Below, piece by piece: positions 1 through 6,051 of a stretch of DNA of 11,350 bases. Every line of letters begins with the position of its first letter. Position 1 is the stretch's first letter. The stretch lies in the NCBI GenBank assembly GCA_016208645.1, contig JACQXP010000451.1, positions 1 through 11,350 of the forward strand, read 5' to 3'. Source of the stretch: Candidatus Methylomirabilota bacterium. GTDB taxonomy: Bacteria > Methylomirabilota > Methylomirabilia > Methylomirabilales > 2-02-FULL-66-22. Below the pieces are notes generated by a model. It was not told the DNA's origin, did not search any database, and saw only the letters and a list, made by a program, of their open reading frames with translations. The position numbers and the translations under genes are program-made.

Positions 1-14
1 ATGACATCCTCACC

Positions 15-30
15 GGGTACCCCCTGGGTG
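15..30. repeat. 16-bp element, inverted copy near 9057
   Basis: This stretch contains the palindrome GGGTACCC followed by CCTGGGTG. Its reverse complement matches positions 9057-9072 at 15 of 16 bases. A further GGTGAG follows both copies in that orientation, directly in one and after an 8-base gap in the other. It sits in non-coding DNA at the left edge. I read it as a small dispersed intergenic repeat. Chance similarity in GC-rich DNA is possible but unlikely for 15/16. Confidence 0.4.
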
Positions 31-53
31 CCCTCTCCCATCCAGGGAGAGGG
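31..53 (+). promoter_or_regulatory. Hairpin overlapping the ribosome-binding region of the first pilin
   Basis: A perfect 9-bp stem (CCCTCTCCC, 31-39, with GGGAGAGGG, 45-53) encloses a 5-base loop. The right arm is part of a purine tract, 45-60, that supplies the ribosome-binding site for the GTG at 65. If transcribed, the hairpin would cover the upstream half of that tract but leave AGAGG (54-58) free. It could modulate translation, or be only a copy of a common intergenic repeat. No T-run follows, so it is not a typical intrinsic terminator. Confidence 0.4.
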
Positions 54-64
54 AGAGGAAATGA

Positions 65-655
65 GTGTCACTGTATTTGCGACACGCAGTACTTAGCTGT
101 CAGGCCGCTGTCCCCGCGAGGCGATGGTTGGGGCGGCGGGGATTCACCACGCTGGAGGTCATCCTTGTCGTCGTGGCGATCGGCATCATTGCGGCAGCGG
201 GCATTCCGACCCTCCTGGGGACGATCCAGCGATACCGCACCCGGACCGGGGCCGATCAGATGGTTGGGGAGTTTCGGCGCGTCCAATCCCTGGCCATGAT
301 CTCGGGGGCCAGGCACCGCGTGTTCCTCCGGGACTGTCCGAGTGGTCCGACGCCATGCAAGGAATACCGGATCGAGCGGGAATCTGCTTCCGCCTGGCCG
401 GGCGCCAGCGACGGCACCGGCAACAACGCGAACGTCCTGACCGAGTGGGTTGACCTCCAGCGGGAGTACGGGGGCGTGCGGGTGAGATCCCTGAAGGATG
501 CCGGCGGGGTGGATGCCAGCGACGTGATCTTTGACTCGCGGGGCGCCTCGGTGAATGCGGGGGTGTCCTATCCGCTCAGCCTGACGGTCGCCAATGCCGC
601 CGGCGACGAACGGACGATCCAGGTCCGGAGTGCCGGAGGGGTGAAGGTGCAGTGA
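65..655 (+). CDS. GspH/FimT-family type IV minor pseudopilin
   Basis: This is a minor pilin of the GspH/FimT type, probably part of the pilus-tip or initiation complex in the inner membrane. The prepilin-peptidase site is G26|F27 with Glu at +5 (FTTLEV). It is followed by a hydrophobic helix (about 27-50) and then a stretch typical of the family (MVGEFRRVQSLAM), ending in a beta-rich C-terminus. The length of 196 aa is normal. The start is uncertain. GTG at 65 has a good purine-rich site (GAGAGG, 6 bases upstream) but gives a 26-residue leader. TTG at 128 would give a short leader, LGRRG, behind GAGG. An ATG at 61 is out of frame and stops after 11 codons. The gene overlaps the next one by GTGA, indicating translational coupling. 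Family assignment is secure; the exact orthologue is not. Confidence 0.85.
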   Translation: MSLYLRHAVLSCQAAVPARRWLGRRGFTTLEVILVVVAIGIIAAAGIPTLLGTIQRYRTRTGADQMVGEFRRVQSLAMISGARHRVFLRDCPSGPTPCKEYRIERESASAWPGASDGTGNNANVLTEWVDLQREYGGVRVRSLKDAGGVDASDVIFDSRGASVNAGVSYPLSLTVANAAGDERTIQVRSAGGVKVQ

Positions 656-1047
656 CGAGGCCGCGTTCGCGTGCGAGAACGTTGCCGATGGGCTTCACGC
701 TGATCGAGGTGCTGGTCGGCCTGCTGATTCTGACTATCGGCCTCCTCGCCATCAGCGCCATGGTCCCCACCGCCTACTCCAACTTCTCCTCCAGCGGGAG
801 CGACACGCTGGCCCTGGCCTTCGCCCAGCAGCGGCTGGACCAGTTGCGGGCCCTGCCGTACAACGACTCCAGCCTCAGCGCCGGGACCTACACCGATTCC
901 GGCGGGAATGCCCCCGGGGACTCCAACTACACGCGAAGCTATCAGGTCGAGGTGGACACCCCGGTGGCCGGCGTCAAGCGGTTGACGGTCACCGCCACCG
1001 GGCCCCGGAGCCGACAGGTCCAGCTCAAGACGTTGATCACGCAATGA
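652..1047 (+). CDS. pilV: Type IV pilus minor pilin PilV
   Basis: This 131-aa minor pilin has a basic leader (MTRPRSRARTLPMG), a prepilin-peptidase site G14|F15 and the canonical FTLIEVLVGLLILTIGLLA helix with Glu at +5. Downstream residues (LALAFAQQRLDQLRALPY) resemble PilV proteins, where a conserved helix precedes the small globular domain. GTG at 652 is chosen because it overlaps the previous stop (GTGA) and has GGAGGGG and GAAGG just upstream. The internal ATG at 688 would leave only a two-residue leader. The stop is immediately followed by the next start (TGAATG). In known systems PilV joins FimU, PilW, PilX and PilE in a priming complex at the pilus tip. The PilV label rests on the N-terminus, the size and the position in the minor-pilin run. 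Confidence 0.85.
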   Translation: MTRPRSRARTLPMGFTLIEVLVGLLILTIGLLAISAMVPTAYSNFSSSGSDTLALAFAQQRLDQLRALPYNDSSLSAGTYTDSGGNAPGDSNYTRSYQVEVDTPVAGVKRLTVTATGPRSRQVQLKTLITQ

Positions 1048-1698
1048 ATGTGGGATCTACCCCTCATGTCGCGCCACCGCACAGCCATGCGGAGCAAACA
1101 GGCCGAGCGAAACGGGGGCCGAAGGACGGCGGGCTTTTCGCTGCTGGAGGCCCTGGTTTCGGTGACCCTATTTGCGTTCGTTCTCATGACGATCCTCATG
1201 GTCTACGACTCCTCGCAGCAAACCTATGTGCGCGGCGAGGCCAAGGGGGATCTCCAGCAGAACGTCCGCGTTGCCCTGGATCAGATCGTCCACGACGTTC
1301 GCCTGGCCGGATACGATCCCTCGAACGCCATCAATGTCCAGACCATCAAGCAACCGCTCCAGCCAGTCACCGGGACCACCCTGAGCGGCTCCGAGCTGCG
1401 GTTGATTGCCGACGTGAACCAGGATGGGACCTCCGAGTGTGTGGCCTACCGGCTCAACAATGGGCAGATTCTTCGGCGACAGGCGAGCTGGACCAGCGGG
1501 GACTGTACTTGGACCGCCACCGAGAGCGCCGTGGCGGATAACATCAGCGTCCTGACCCTCACGTACTATGCGGCGGTGGGGGCCACCGCCACCACGGACC
1601 CGGCGCAGGCCCGGCGCGTCAAGATTCAGATCAGCGGCACGAGTGCCGTGTACAACACCACCTTCACGGCGGAGACGGAGGCGGTCCTGCGGCAGTAG
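1048..1698 (+). CDS. pilW: Type IV pilus minor pilin PilW
   Basis: This 216-aa PilW-family minor pilin has cleavage site G29|F30 in the motif GFSLLEALVSVTLFAFVLM, with Glu at +5. The helix continues into the family's typical segment QNVRVALDQIVHDVRLAGYDP. The C-terminal half is a beta-rich pilin domain with two cysteines (in TSECVAYRL and SGDCTWTA) that could form a disulfide. ATG at 1048 abuts the pilV stop (TGAATG), which suggests reinitiation because no clear Shine-Dalgarno sequence precedes it. ATGs at 1066 and 1087 would give more usual, shorter leaders and cannot be excluded. The product would sit in the inner membrane and then at the pilus tip with PilV and the PilX-type protein. Confidence 0.86.
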   Translation: MWDLPLMSRHRTAMRSKQAERNGGRRTAGFSLLEALVSVTLFAFVLMTILMVYDSSQQTYVRGEAKGDLQQNVRVALDQIVHDVRLAGYDPSNAINVQTIKQPLQPVTGTTLSGSELRLIADVNQDGTSECVAYRLNNGQILRRQASWTSGDCTWTATESAVADNISVLTLTYYAAVGATATTDPAQARRVKIQISGTSAVYNTTFTAETEAVLRQ

Positions 1699-1728
1699 GC
1701 CGCGACGCCGCGCGAGGAGAAGGCCGCC

Positions 1729-3057
1729 ATGCTGCGGATACCATGGCGAGGAAGCTCCCCCGGGACGATCCTGGTGGTGGCCATCCTGCTCTTGAGCCTG
1801 CTGGCCACCCTGGGTGTGGGCCTGCTGGGTTCTTCGCTGACCGAGAACATGATTGTCCTGAACGATGTGAATGCCCAGCGGGCCTTGGCGGTCGCCGAGG
1901 CGGGGATCGCCCACGCCCGGCGGGAAATCGCTGCGAACCTGGACACCACCAGCCTGACGACGCGCCTTGGCGTGGCGACCACTGCGGCTCCGGACGTCGC
2001 GGTGTCCGGTCTCGCGACCTATGCGGCTCTCGGGACGGGGAACGGGACCTATAGCGTGTGGGTGTCGAACAACCTCACCGCCTACAACAAGAGCCCCGGC
2101 TACGCGGCGGACTCGGCGGCTGCCACAGACACCGACAACAGAATCTGGATCCGGGCAGTGGGGACGTACCGGAATGCCACCCGGACGGTCCGGGCGCTGG
2201 TGGATTTCTCCTCCGTGTGGAATCCGCCCGGGACCATCACCCTGATCGACGGCGCGGCGGCAGACAGCGCCACGTTCAACGGCAACGCGTTCGGCGTCAC
2301 CGGAACCGACACCGCGGCCCCGACCTCCACCGGCGCCTGCGGGACCCTCGGCGCATCCCGGCGGGGGATCTCGGTGGACAGCGATGCCTCCCTGACTGCC
2401 CTCGGGAATGCGGTCGCTGACAACCAGGAGGACAATATCACGGGCCGCGGGGGGACCGCGACGCAGGGAAGCTATGCCAACAACGGAACCCTCTCCACCA
2501 GCACCCTCCAGGGCGTGGCCAACGCCCTGATTCCGGGGGCCACCGCCATCCCCGGCGGGTCCAACAGCAACGACTATGGCAGCGCGGCGGCGCCCGGGGT
2601 GTTTCTGGCCAGCAGCGATATCAAGCTGCTGGGGAATGGGAAAGGCTATGGCGTCCTGATCGCCACGGCCGGATTCGAGATGGCGGGAAACTACAAATGG
2701 GAAGGGCTGATCATCCTCATCGGGGCCGGAACGGCGTCCATCACCGGGGCCGACAGCAAGCTCTACGGGTCGCTCCTCGTCGCCAACACCCAAGGCGGAG
2801 TGACCCATCTCACGGTCAGCGGCAACGGGGGGGCCTATTTCAGCACCCAGGCACTCTGCCGGGTGCAGAACATGGTGTGCCCTCGTCCACGGTCATCGCG
2901 TGGGAACAGGTCGGCTAAAGACGGGGGAGGGGACCGCCTGTCGTCGCGGCGTGTCCGTGAGATCTATGCCCGCATTCTGTTTGGGTCTGGACGAGGCAGA
3001 TTCCCGAACTCGATCGGTCGTTTTGACGGGCATGGAAAGGTGCACGAGACCCTTTGA
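1729..3057 (+). CDS. pilX: PilX-type pilus assembly protein, probably frameshifted near its 3' end
   Basis: The N-terminus (PGTILVVAILLLSLLATLGVGLLGSSL, then NAQRALAVAEAGIAHAR) is the PilX N-terminal signature: a hydrophobic helix without Glu at +5. ATG at 1729 follows GAGGAGAAGG. The large Ala/Gly/Thr-rich middle ends in a segment with repeated hydrophobic-Gly turns (GYGVLIATAGFEMAGNYKWEGLIILIGAG, about 306-334) seen in large bacterial PilX-like proteins. After Asn-Met-Val (to about residue 383) the frame becomes basic and low in hydrophobics up to 3057 and looks unnatural. Another forward frame continues sensibly from 2877 as VPSSTVIAWEQVG and stops at 2916-2918. A two-base insertion (an extra TG in ATGGTGTGCCC, about 2872-2882) explains this and would restore a protein of about 395 aa. 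It may be a sequencing error or a real mutation. Confidence 0.75.
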   Translation: MLRIPWRGSSPGTILVVAILLLSLLATLGVGLLGSSLTENMIVLNDVNAQRALAVAEAGIAHARREIAANLDTTSLTTRLGVATTAAPDVAVSGLATYAALGTGNGTYSVWVSNNLTAYNKSPGYAADSAAATDTDNRIWIRAVGTYRNATRTVRALVDFSSVWNPPGTITLIDGAAADSATFNGNAFGVTGTDTAAPTSTGACGTLGASRRGISVDSDASLTALGNAVADNQEDNITGRGGTATQGSYANNGTLSTSTLQGVANALIPGATAIPGGSNSNDYGSAAAPGVFLASSDIKLLGNGKGYGVLIATAGFEMAGNYKWEGLIILIGAGTASITGADSKLYGSLLVANTQGGVTHLTVSGNGGAYFSTQALCRVQNMVCPRPRSSRGNRSAKDGGGDRLSSRRVREIYARILFGSGRGRFPNSIGRFDGHGKVHETL

Positions 3058-3230
3058 AGCCAGACCTAGATGTTGGGCAAGGTTTCCAGTGGACAACAAC
3101 CTATTGCGGTCCGCATTCGGAACCTGTGGAAAACCGATTTTTCGCTTGACAAATCAATATGTTGTCACTAATAGGCAACGTATGCACCTGAGCCAGCGCA
3201 CGTAACTGCTGCACAGCAAAGGATTCGATC
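2919..3230. other. Presumed intergenic region upstream of pilM
   Basis: If the natural end of the pilX-type gene is 2918, this 312-base stretch is non-coding; otherwise its first 139 bases encode an odd basic tail. The left part is GC-rich with no convincing hairpin terminator. The right part, about 3130-3175, is markedly AT-rich compared with the rest of the window and contains the candidate pilM promoter. No small gene with a ribosome-binding site and plausible protein was seen. No sigma-54 type site (GG-N10-GC in good context) was found by eye. Confidence 0.5.
3146..3174 (+). promoter_or_regulatory. Candidate sigma-70-type promoter of pilMNOPQ with an overlapping inverted repeat
   Basis: A perfect -35 hexamer TTGACA (3146-3151) is followed 17 bases later by TAATAG (3169-3174), or 15 bases later by ACTAAT (3167-3172), as -10. 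It lies in the only AT-rich island of the region, 57-85 bases before the pilM start. An inverted repeat TGACAA (3147-3152) and TTGTCA (3162-3167) with a 9-base spacer overlaps the -35 box and spacer and could be an operator. The -10 match is only moderate. Confidence 0.5.
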
Positions 3231-4292
3231 ATGTTCGGCCTCGGCAGGAAGAAAGAGACGGTTGGCCTCGATATCGGAGCCAGCTCGGTCAAAGCGGTCC
3301 AGCTTGCGAGGACCCGCGGGGGGTACGAGCTGGTTCGCCTTGGCGTCGCGCCCCTCCATCCCGAGACCATCGTGGATGGGGTCATCATGGACTCGGGGAC
3401 GGTCATCTCCGCCATCCAGAAGATCTTCACCGACAACCAGATCAAAAGCAAAGACGTGGTCGTGGCGGTGTCGGGGCACTCGGTCATCGTCAAGAAGATC
3501 AAGCTGGCCAGGATGAAGCCCGAGGAGCTTGAAGAGGCCATCCCTTTCGAGGCGGAGCAGTACGTTCCCTACGCCGTCGAGGACGTGAATCTGGACTTTC
3601 AGGTCCTCGAGAGCACGAATCCCGAGGCGAACGAGATGGACGTTTTGCTCGTCGCGGTGAAGAAGGACATCATCAACGATTACCTTTCCATCATCTCGAC
3701 CGCCGGGCTGCAGACCGTGGTCGTGGACGTGGATGCCTTCGCCCTCCAGAATGCCTTCGAGATCGCCTCCGACTTGGATCGGGAACAGGTCGTGGGCCTG
3801 GTGAATCTGGGCGCCGCGGTGATGAACATCAACATCCTGCAAGGGGGGGTCTCGGAATTTACCCGGGACTCTGCCCTGGGGGGCAACCGGTACACGGAAT
3901 CCATCCAGAAAATGCTGGGGCTCAGCTACGAGCAGTCGGAGACGCTGAAACTGGGCGGGGAGGTGGATGGGCGGACCTTTGAGGACGCCCGTCCGGCCAT
4001 TGACATGGTCAATACGGAGCTGGCTGGAGAAATCCGCCGCTCCTTCGACTTCTTCCGCTCCTCCTCGCACAGCGACACGATCCACCGGGTGATCCTGAGC
4101 GGGGGATGCGCACGCCTGCCCGGCCTGGTGGAGTTCCTCTCGGAGAACCTGGAGATCCCGTGCGAGGTGGCCAATCCTCTCCGCAATATCAAGGCCGACC
4201 CCAAGGCCTTCGACCCCGAGTACCTGGAGGTCATTGCCCCGCAACTCGCCGTGGCCGTGGGCCTGGCCCTGCGGCAGGCGGGAGACAAGTAA
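3231..4292 (+). CDS. pilM: Type IV pilus assembly protein PilM (actin-like ATPase)
   Basis: PilM is the cytoplasmic, actin-like (FtsA-related) component of the alignment complex. It binds nucleotide and the N-terminal peptide of PilN. The 353-aa length is normal. The first phosphate motif is GLDIGASSVKAVQL (12-25). The second is VNLGAAVMNINIL (from about 191), with Asn where FtsA/actin proteins usually have Asp. The adenosine-side motif is LSGGCARLPG (about 289-298). The segment ARMKPEELEEAIPFEAEQYVPY is characteristic of PilM. ATG at 3231 follows AAAGGA at 7 bases spacing. It is the first gene of the pilMNOPQ operon, and pilN begins one base after its stop. A promoter-like site lies just upstream. 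Confidence 0.96.
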   Translation: MFGLGRKKETVGLDIGASSVKAVQLARTRGGYELVRLGVAPLHPETIVDGVIMDSGTVISAIQKIFTDNQIKSKDVVVAVSGHSVIVKKIKLARMKPEELEEAIPFEAEQYVPYAVEDVNLDFQVLESTNPEANEMDVLLVAVKKDIINDYLSIISTAGLQTVVVDVDAFALQNAFEIASDLDREQVVGLVNLGAAVMNINILQGGVSEFTRDSALGGNRYTESIQKMLGLSYEQSETLKLGGEVDGRTFEDARPAIDMVNTELAGEIRRSFDFFRSSSHSDTIHRVILSGGCARLPGLVEFLSENLEIPCEVANPLRNIKADPKAFDPEYLEVIAPQLAVAVGLALRQAGDK

Positions 4293-4293
4293 C

Positions 4294-4845
4294 ATGATCA
4301 AGATCAATCTGCTGCCGCGAGAGGAGCGCATCCGCCGGGCGCCCATCAACACCACGCTCATCCTGGCCGCGGCTGGCGCCGTGGTCCTGGTCCTGGCCAT
4401 GGCCTATGGCTGGTACTGGCTGAACGGAGAGGTCGGGCGCCTGCAGGCTTCGCTCCAGCAGACCCAGGCGGACCTGAAGCGGTTCGAGGAGATGGCCAAG
4501 CAGGTGGACCGCTTCCGGCAGGACAAGGCGCGCCTGGAGGAGAAGATCAAGGTCATCCAGACGCTGGTGGCGGCGCAAGGCGGGCCCGTCCGGATCCTGG
4601 ACGAGGTCAGCAAGGCCCTCCCGAACGAGGTCTGGCTCACGGCGATGAACCGGACGGGCAAGCGGCTGGAGATCTCCGGCATCGCCTTCTCCAACTTCAA
4701 CGTGGCCACCCTCATGACCAGCCTGGGCAAGGCGTCCGAGCTGCTCTCCAGCGTGGACCTCGTGGTTTCGGAGAAGACCCAGGTCGAAGGGGTCCCGGTG
4801 GAGAAATTCACCATCACGATGGACGTCAAAGAGGGAAAGGGCTAG
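4294..4845 (+). CDS. pilN: Type IV pilus assembly protein PilN
   Basis: PilN is a bitopic inner-membrane protein that links cytoplasmic PilM to periplasmic PilO. The N-terminal docking motif is intact: MIKINLLPREER, with INLLP at 4-8, the peptide known to insert in a PilM groove. One transmembrane helix (about 21-43) is followed by a coiled-coil-rich region (about 46-95: RLQASLQQTQADLKRFEEM and on) and a C-terminal alpha/beta domain (about 96-183) resembling the ferredoxin-like fold of the family. ATG at 4294 gives 183 aa, beginning exactly at the conserved motif, with GGGAG upstream. An upstream in-frame start at 4234 would lie inside pilM and add non-conserved residues, so it was not used. 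Confidence 0.95.
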   Translation: MIKINLLPREERIRRAPINTTLILAAAGAVVLVLAMAYGWYWLNGEVGRLQASLQQTQADLKRFEEMAKQVDRFRQDKARLEEKIKVIQTLVAAQGGPVRILDEVSKALPNEVWLTAMNRTGKRLEISGIAFSNFNVATLMTSLGKASELLSSVDLVVSEKTQVEGVPVEKFTITMDVKEGKG

Positions 4846-4859
4846 GGGAGAGGCGCGCC

Positions 4860-5468
4860 ATGGCACTGGACATCAAGAGCTACTTCGCCAACATCCCCAA
4901 GAAGCAACGCTTCATGCTGCTCGGCGTGCTCGGCGCGGGCGTCGTGGCCGCCTATGTCTACCTGCTCATGATGCCCCTGTGGAGCGACAAGGGCAGGCTG
5001 GAGGGGGATTTGCGGAAGCTCCAGTCAGATCTGGACCAGAAGCGGATCATCGCCGCCAACCGGCCCAAGCTGGAGGCAGAGATCAAGGTCTTGGAGAAGC
5101 AGTTGGAGGCCGTCCTGGTCAAGCTGCCGGAGGAGAAAGAGATTCCCAAGCTCCTCACCCAGGTCAACACGCTGGGGCAGCAGAGTGGCCTGGAGTTCTT
5201 GCTGTTCCGCCCGGCGCCACCTGTCCGCAAGGGGTTCTACGGCGAGGTCCCCATTGACATCCGGGTGGAGGGCCAGTACCACTCCCTGGGGACCTTCCTG
5301 GATCGCGTGAGCAAGCTCGAGCGGATCGTGAACGTGTCCGACATCAAGATCAGCCCGTTGCAGCTTCAGCAGCAGCAGCGGACCGGCCGGAGCGTCGTTG
5401 CCGACCTCAAGGCTACGACCTTCACGTTCCTGGAAAAGGGAGGACCCACCAGTGCGCCCGCAAAGTAG
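4860..5468 (+). CDS. pilO: Type IV pilus assembly protein PilO
   Basis: PilO is the inner-membrane partner of PilN. Together they form the periplasmic heterodimer that couples the PilM ring to PilP and PilQ. The 202-aa protein has a short cytoplasmic N-terminus, one transmembrane helix (about 18-40, FMLLGVLGAGVVAAYVYLLMM) and a charged coiled coil (about 43-85). Its periplasmic domain contains LLTQVNTLGQQSGLEFLLF and VPIDIRVEGQYHSLGTFLDRVSKLERIVNVSDI, both highly typical of PilO. ATG at 4860 has GGGGAGAGG six bases upstream and lies 14 bases after pilN. The 3' end overlaps the chosen pilP start by 17 bases. Confidence 0.95.
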   Translation: MALDIKSYFANIPKKQRFMLLGVLGAGVVAAYVYLLMMPLWSDKGRLEGDLRKLQSDLDQKRIIAANRPKLEAEIKVLEKQLEAVLVKLPEEKEIPKLLTQVNTLGQQSGLEFLLFRPAPPVRKGFYGEVPIDIRVEGQYHSLGTFLDRVSKLERIVNVSDIKISPLQLQQQQRTGRSVVADLKATTFTFLEKGGPTSAPAK

Positions 5469-6048
5469 CCGGGGACCGGGCATCCACCTGGCCGCAGGAC
5501 TCCGGTGGCCTTCGGGGCGGGCGGTGATCCACCTCTGGTGGGCGACCCACCCGTGGTGGCTGCCCGCCTTTGCCCTCGGCCTGGTCGTAGTCCTCGCGGT
5601 GAGTGGATGCTCGGGCGGAGGCGCCCCAAGTGCCCCACCGCCGGCCCGACCCGCCCAGGCGGCCGCCGCCAAGTCGGCCGCGCCGGCCGCTCCAGCCGTG
5701 CCGCTGACGCCCTACGTCTACGAGGCCAGGGGTCGCCGGGATCCCTTCCGCCCGCTGATCGCCCCCCGGGTGGCGGAGTCCAAGGCCCAGCCCAAGACGG
5801 GCCTGGCGGCGCTGGAGGTCAACGAGCTCAAGCTCGCGGGCATCGTGTGGGAGCGGCGCGGATTCTTCGCCCTGGTAGAGGCGCCCAACGGCGCAGGCTA
5901 CGTCCTGCGCATCAATGACAGGGTTGGCGAGGGCGCCCGGGTCACCAAGATCACCCCGGAGGGCGTGACATTCGAGATGAAGGCGACCACCCCTCTGCCG
6001 CAGACCCCACCACGCCTGGTGGAGCTCCGGCTTCGGAAGGAGGAATAG
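5452..6048 (+). CDS. pilP: Type IV pilus assembly lipoprotein PilP
   Basis: PilP is an inner-membrane lipoprotein whose beta-domain bridges PilN/PilO and the secretin PilQ. The hydrophobic segment ALGLVVVLAVSGC ends in a lipobox. A flexible Ala/Pro-rich linker follows, then the family hallmark GRRDPFRPLI and a beta domain (LKLAGIVWERRGFFALVEAPNGAGYVLRINDRVGEGARVTKI). GTG at 5452 is chosen because AAAAGGGAGGA lies 7 bases upstream. It overlaps pilO by 17 bases, as coupled genes do, and gives 198 aa. However, it places the lipobox Cys at residue 53. GTG at 5524 would place it at residue 29, a more usual signal-peptide length, but it lacks a good ribosome-binding site and basic residues. The family assignment is firm; the start is not. 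Confidence 0.92.
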   Translation: MRPQSSRGPGIHLAAGLRWPSGRAVIHLWWATHPWWLPAFALGLVVVLAVSGCSGGGAPSAPPPARPAQAAAAKSAAPAAPAVPLTPYVYEARGRRDPFRPLIAPRVAESKAQPKTGLAALEVNELKLAGIVWERRGFFALVEAPNGAGYVLRINDRVGEGARVTKITPEGVTFEMKATTPLPQTPPRLVELRLRKEE

Positions 6049-6051
6049 CCC

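Noticed and set aside
1..96. Short open frame from ATG 1 (and in-frame ATG 61) to TAG 96
   Set aside because: It spans the 16-bp repeat and the hairpin, overlaps the pilin start, and its 31-residue product has no recognisable features. The GTG frame at 65 carries the pilin.
688..1047. Alternative pilV start at ATG 688
   Set aside because: It would leave a two-residue leader before the cleavage site, without the basic residues expected of a prepilin leader. GTG at 652 is coupled to the previous stop.
1168..2808. Long open frame on the minus strand, 546 codons
   Set aside because: It lies opposite the PilW and PilX-type genes. The translation is Gly/Arg/His-rich with no recognisable domain, typical of antisense frames in GC-rich DNA.
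2827..2833. G7 homopolymer in the pilX-type gene as the frameshift site
   Set aside because: The sequence after the G-run (AYFSTQALCRVQNMV) is still sensible in the original frame, so the shift occurs later, near 2875-2880.
2919..3230. Sigma-54 promoter upstream of pilM
   Set aside because: Candidate GG and GC pairs had spacings of 8, 13 or 14 bases, not the required 10.
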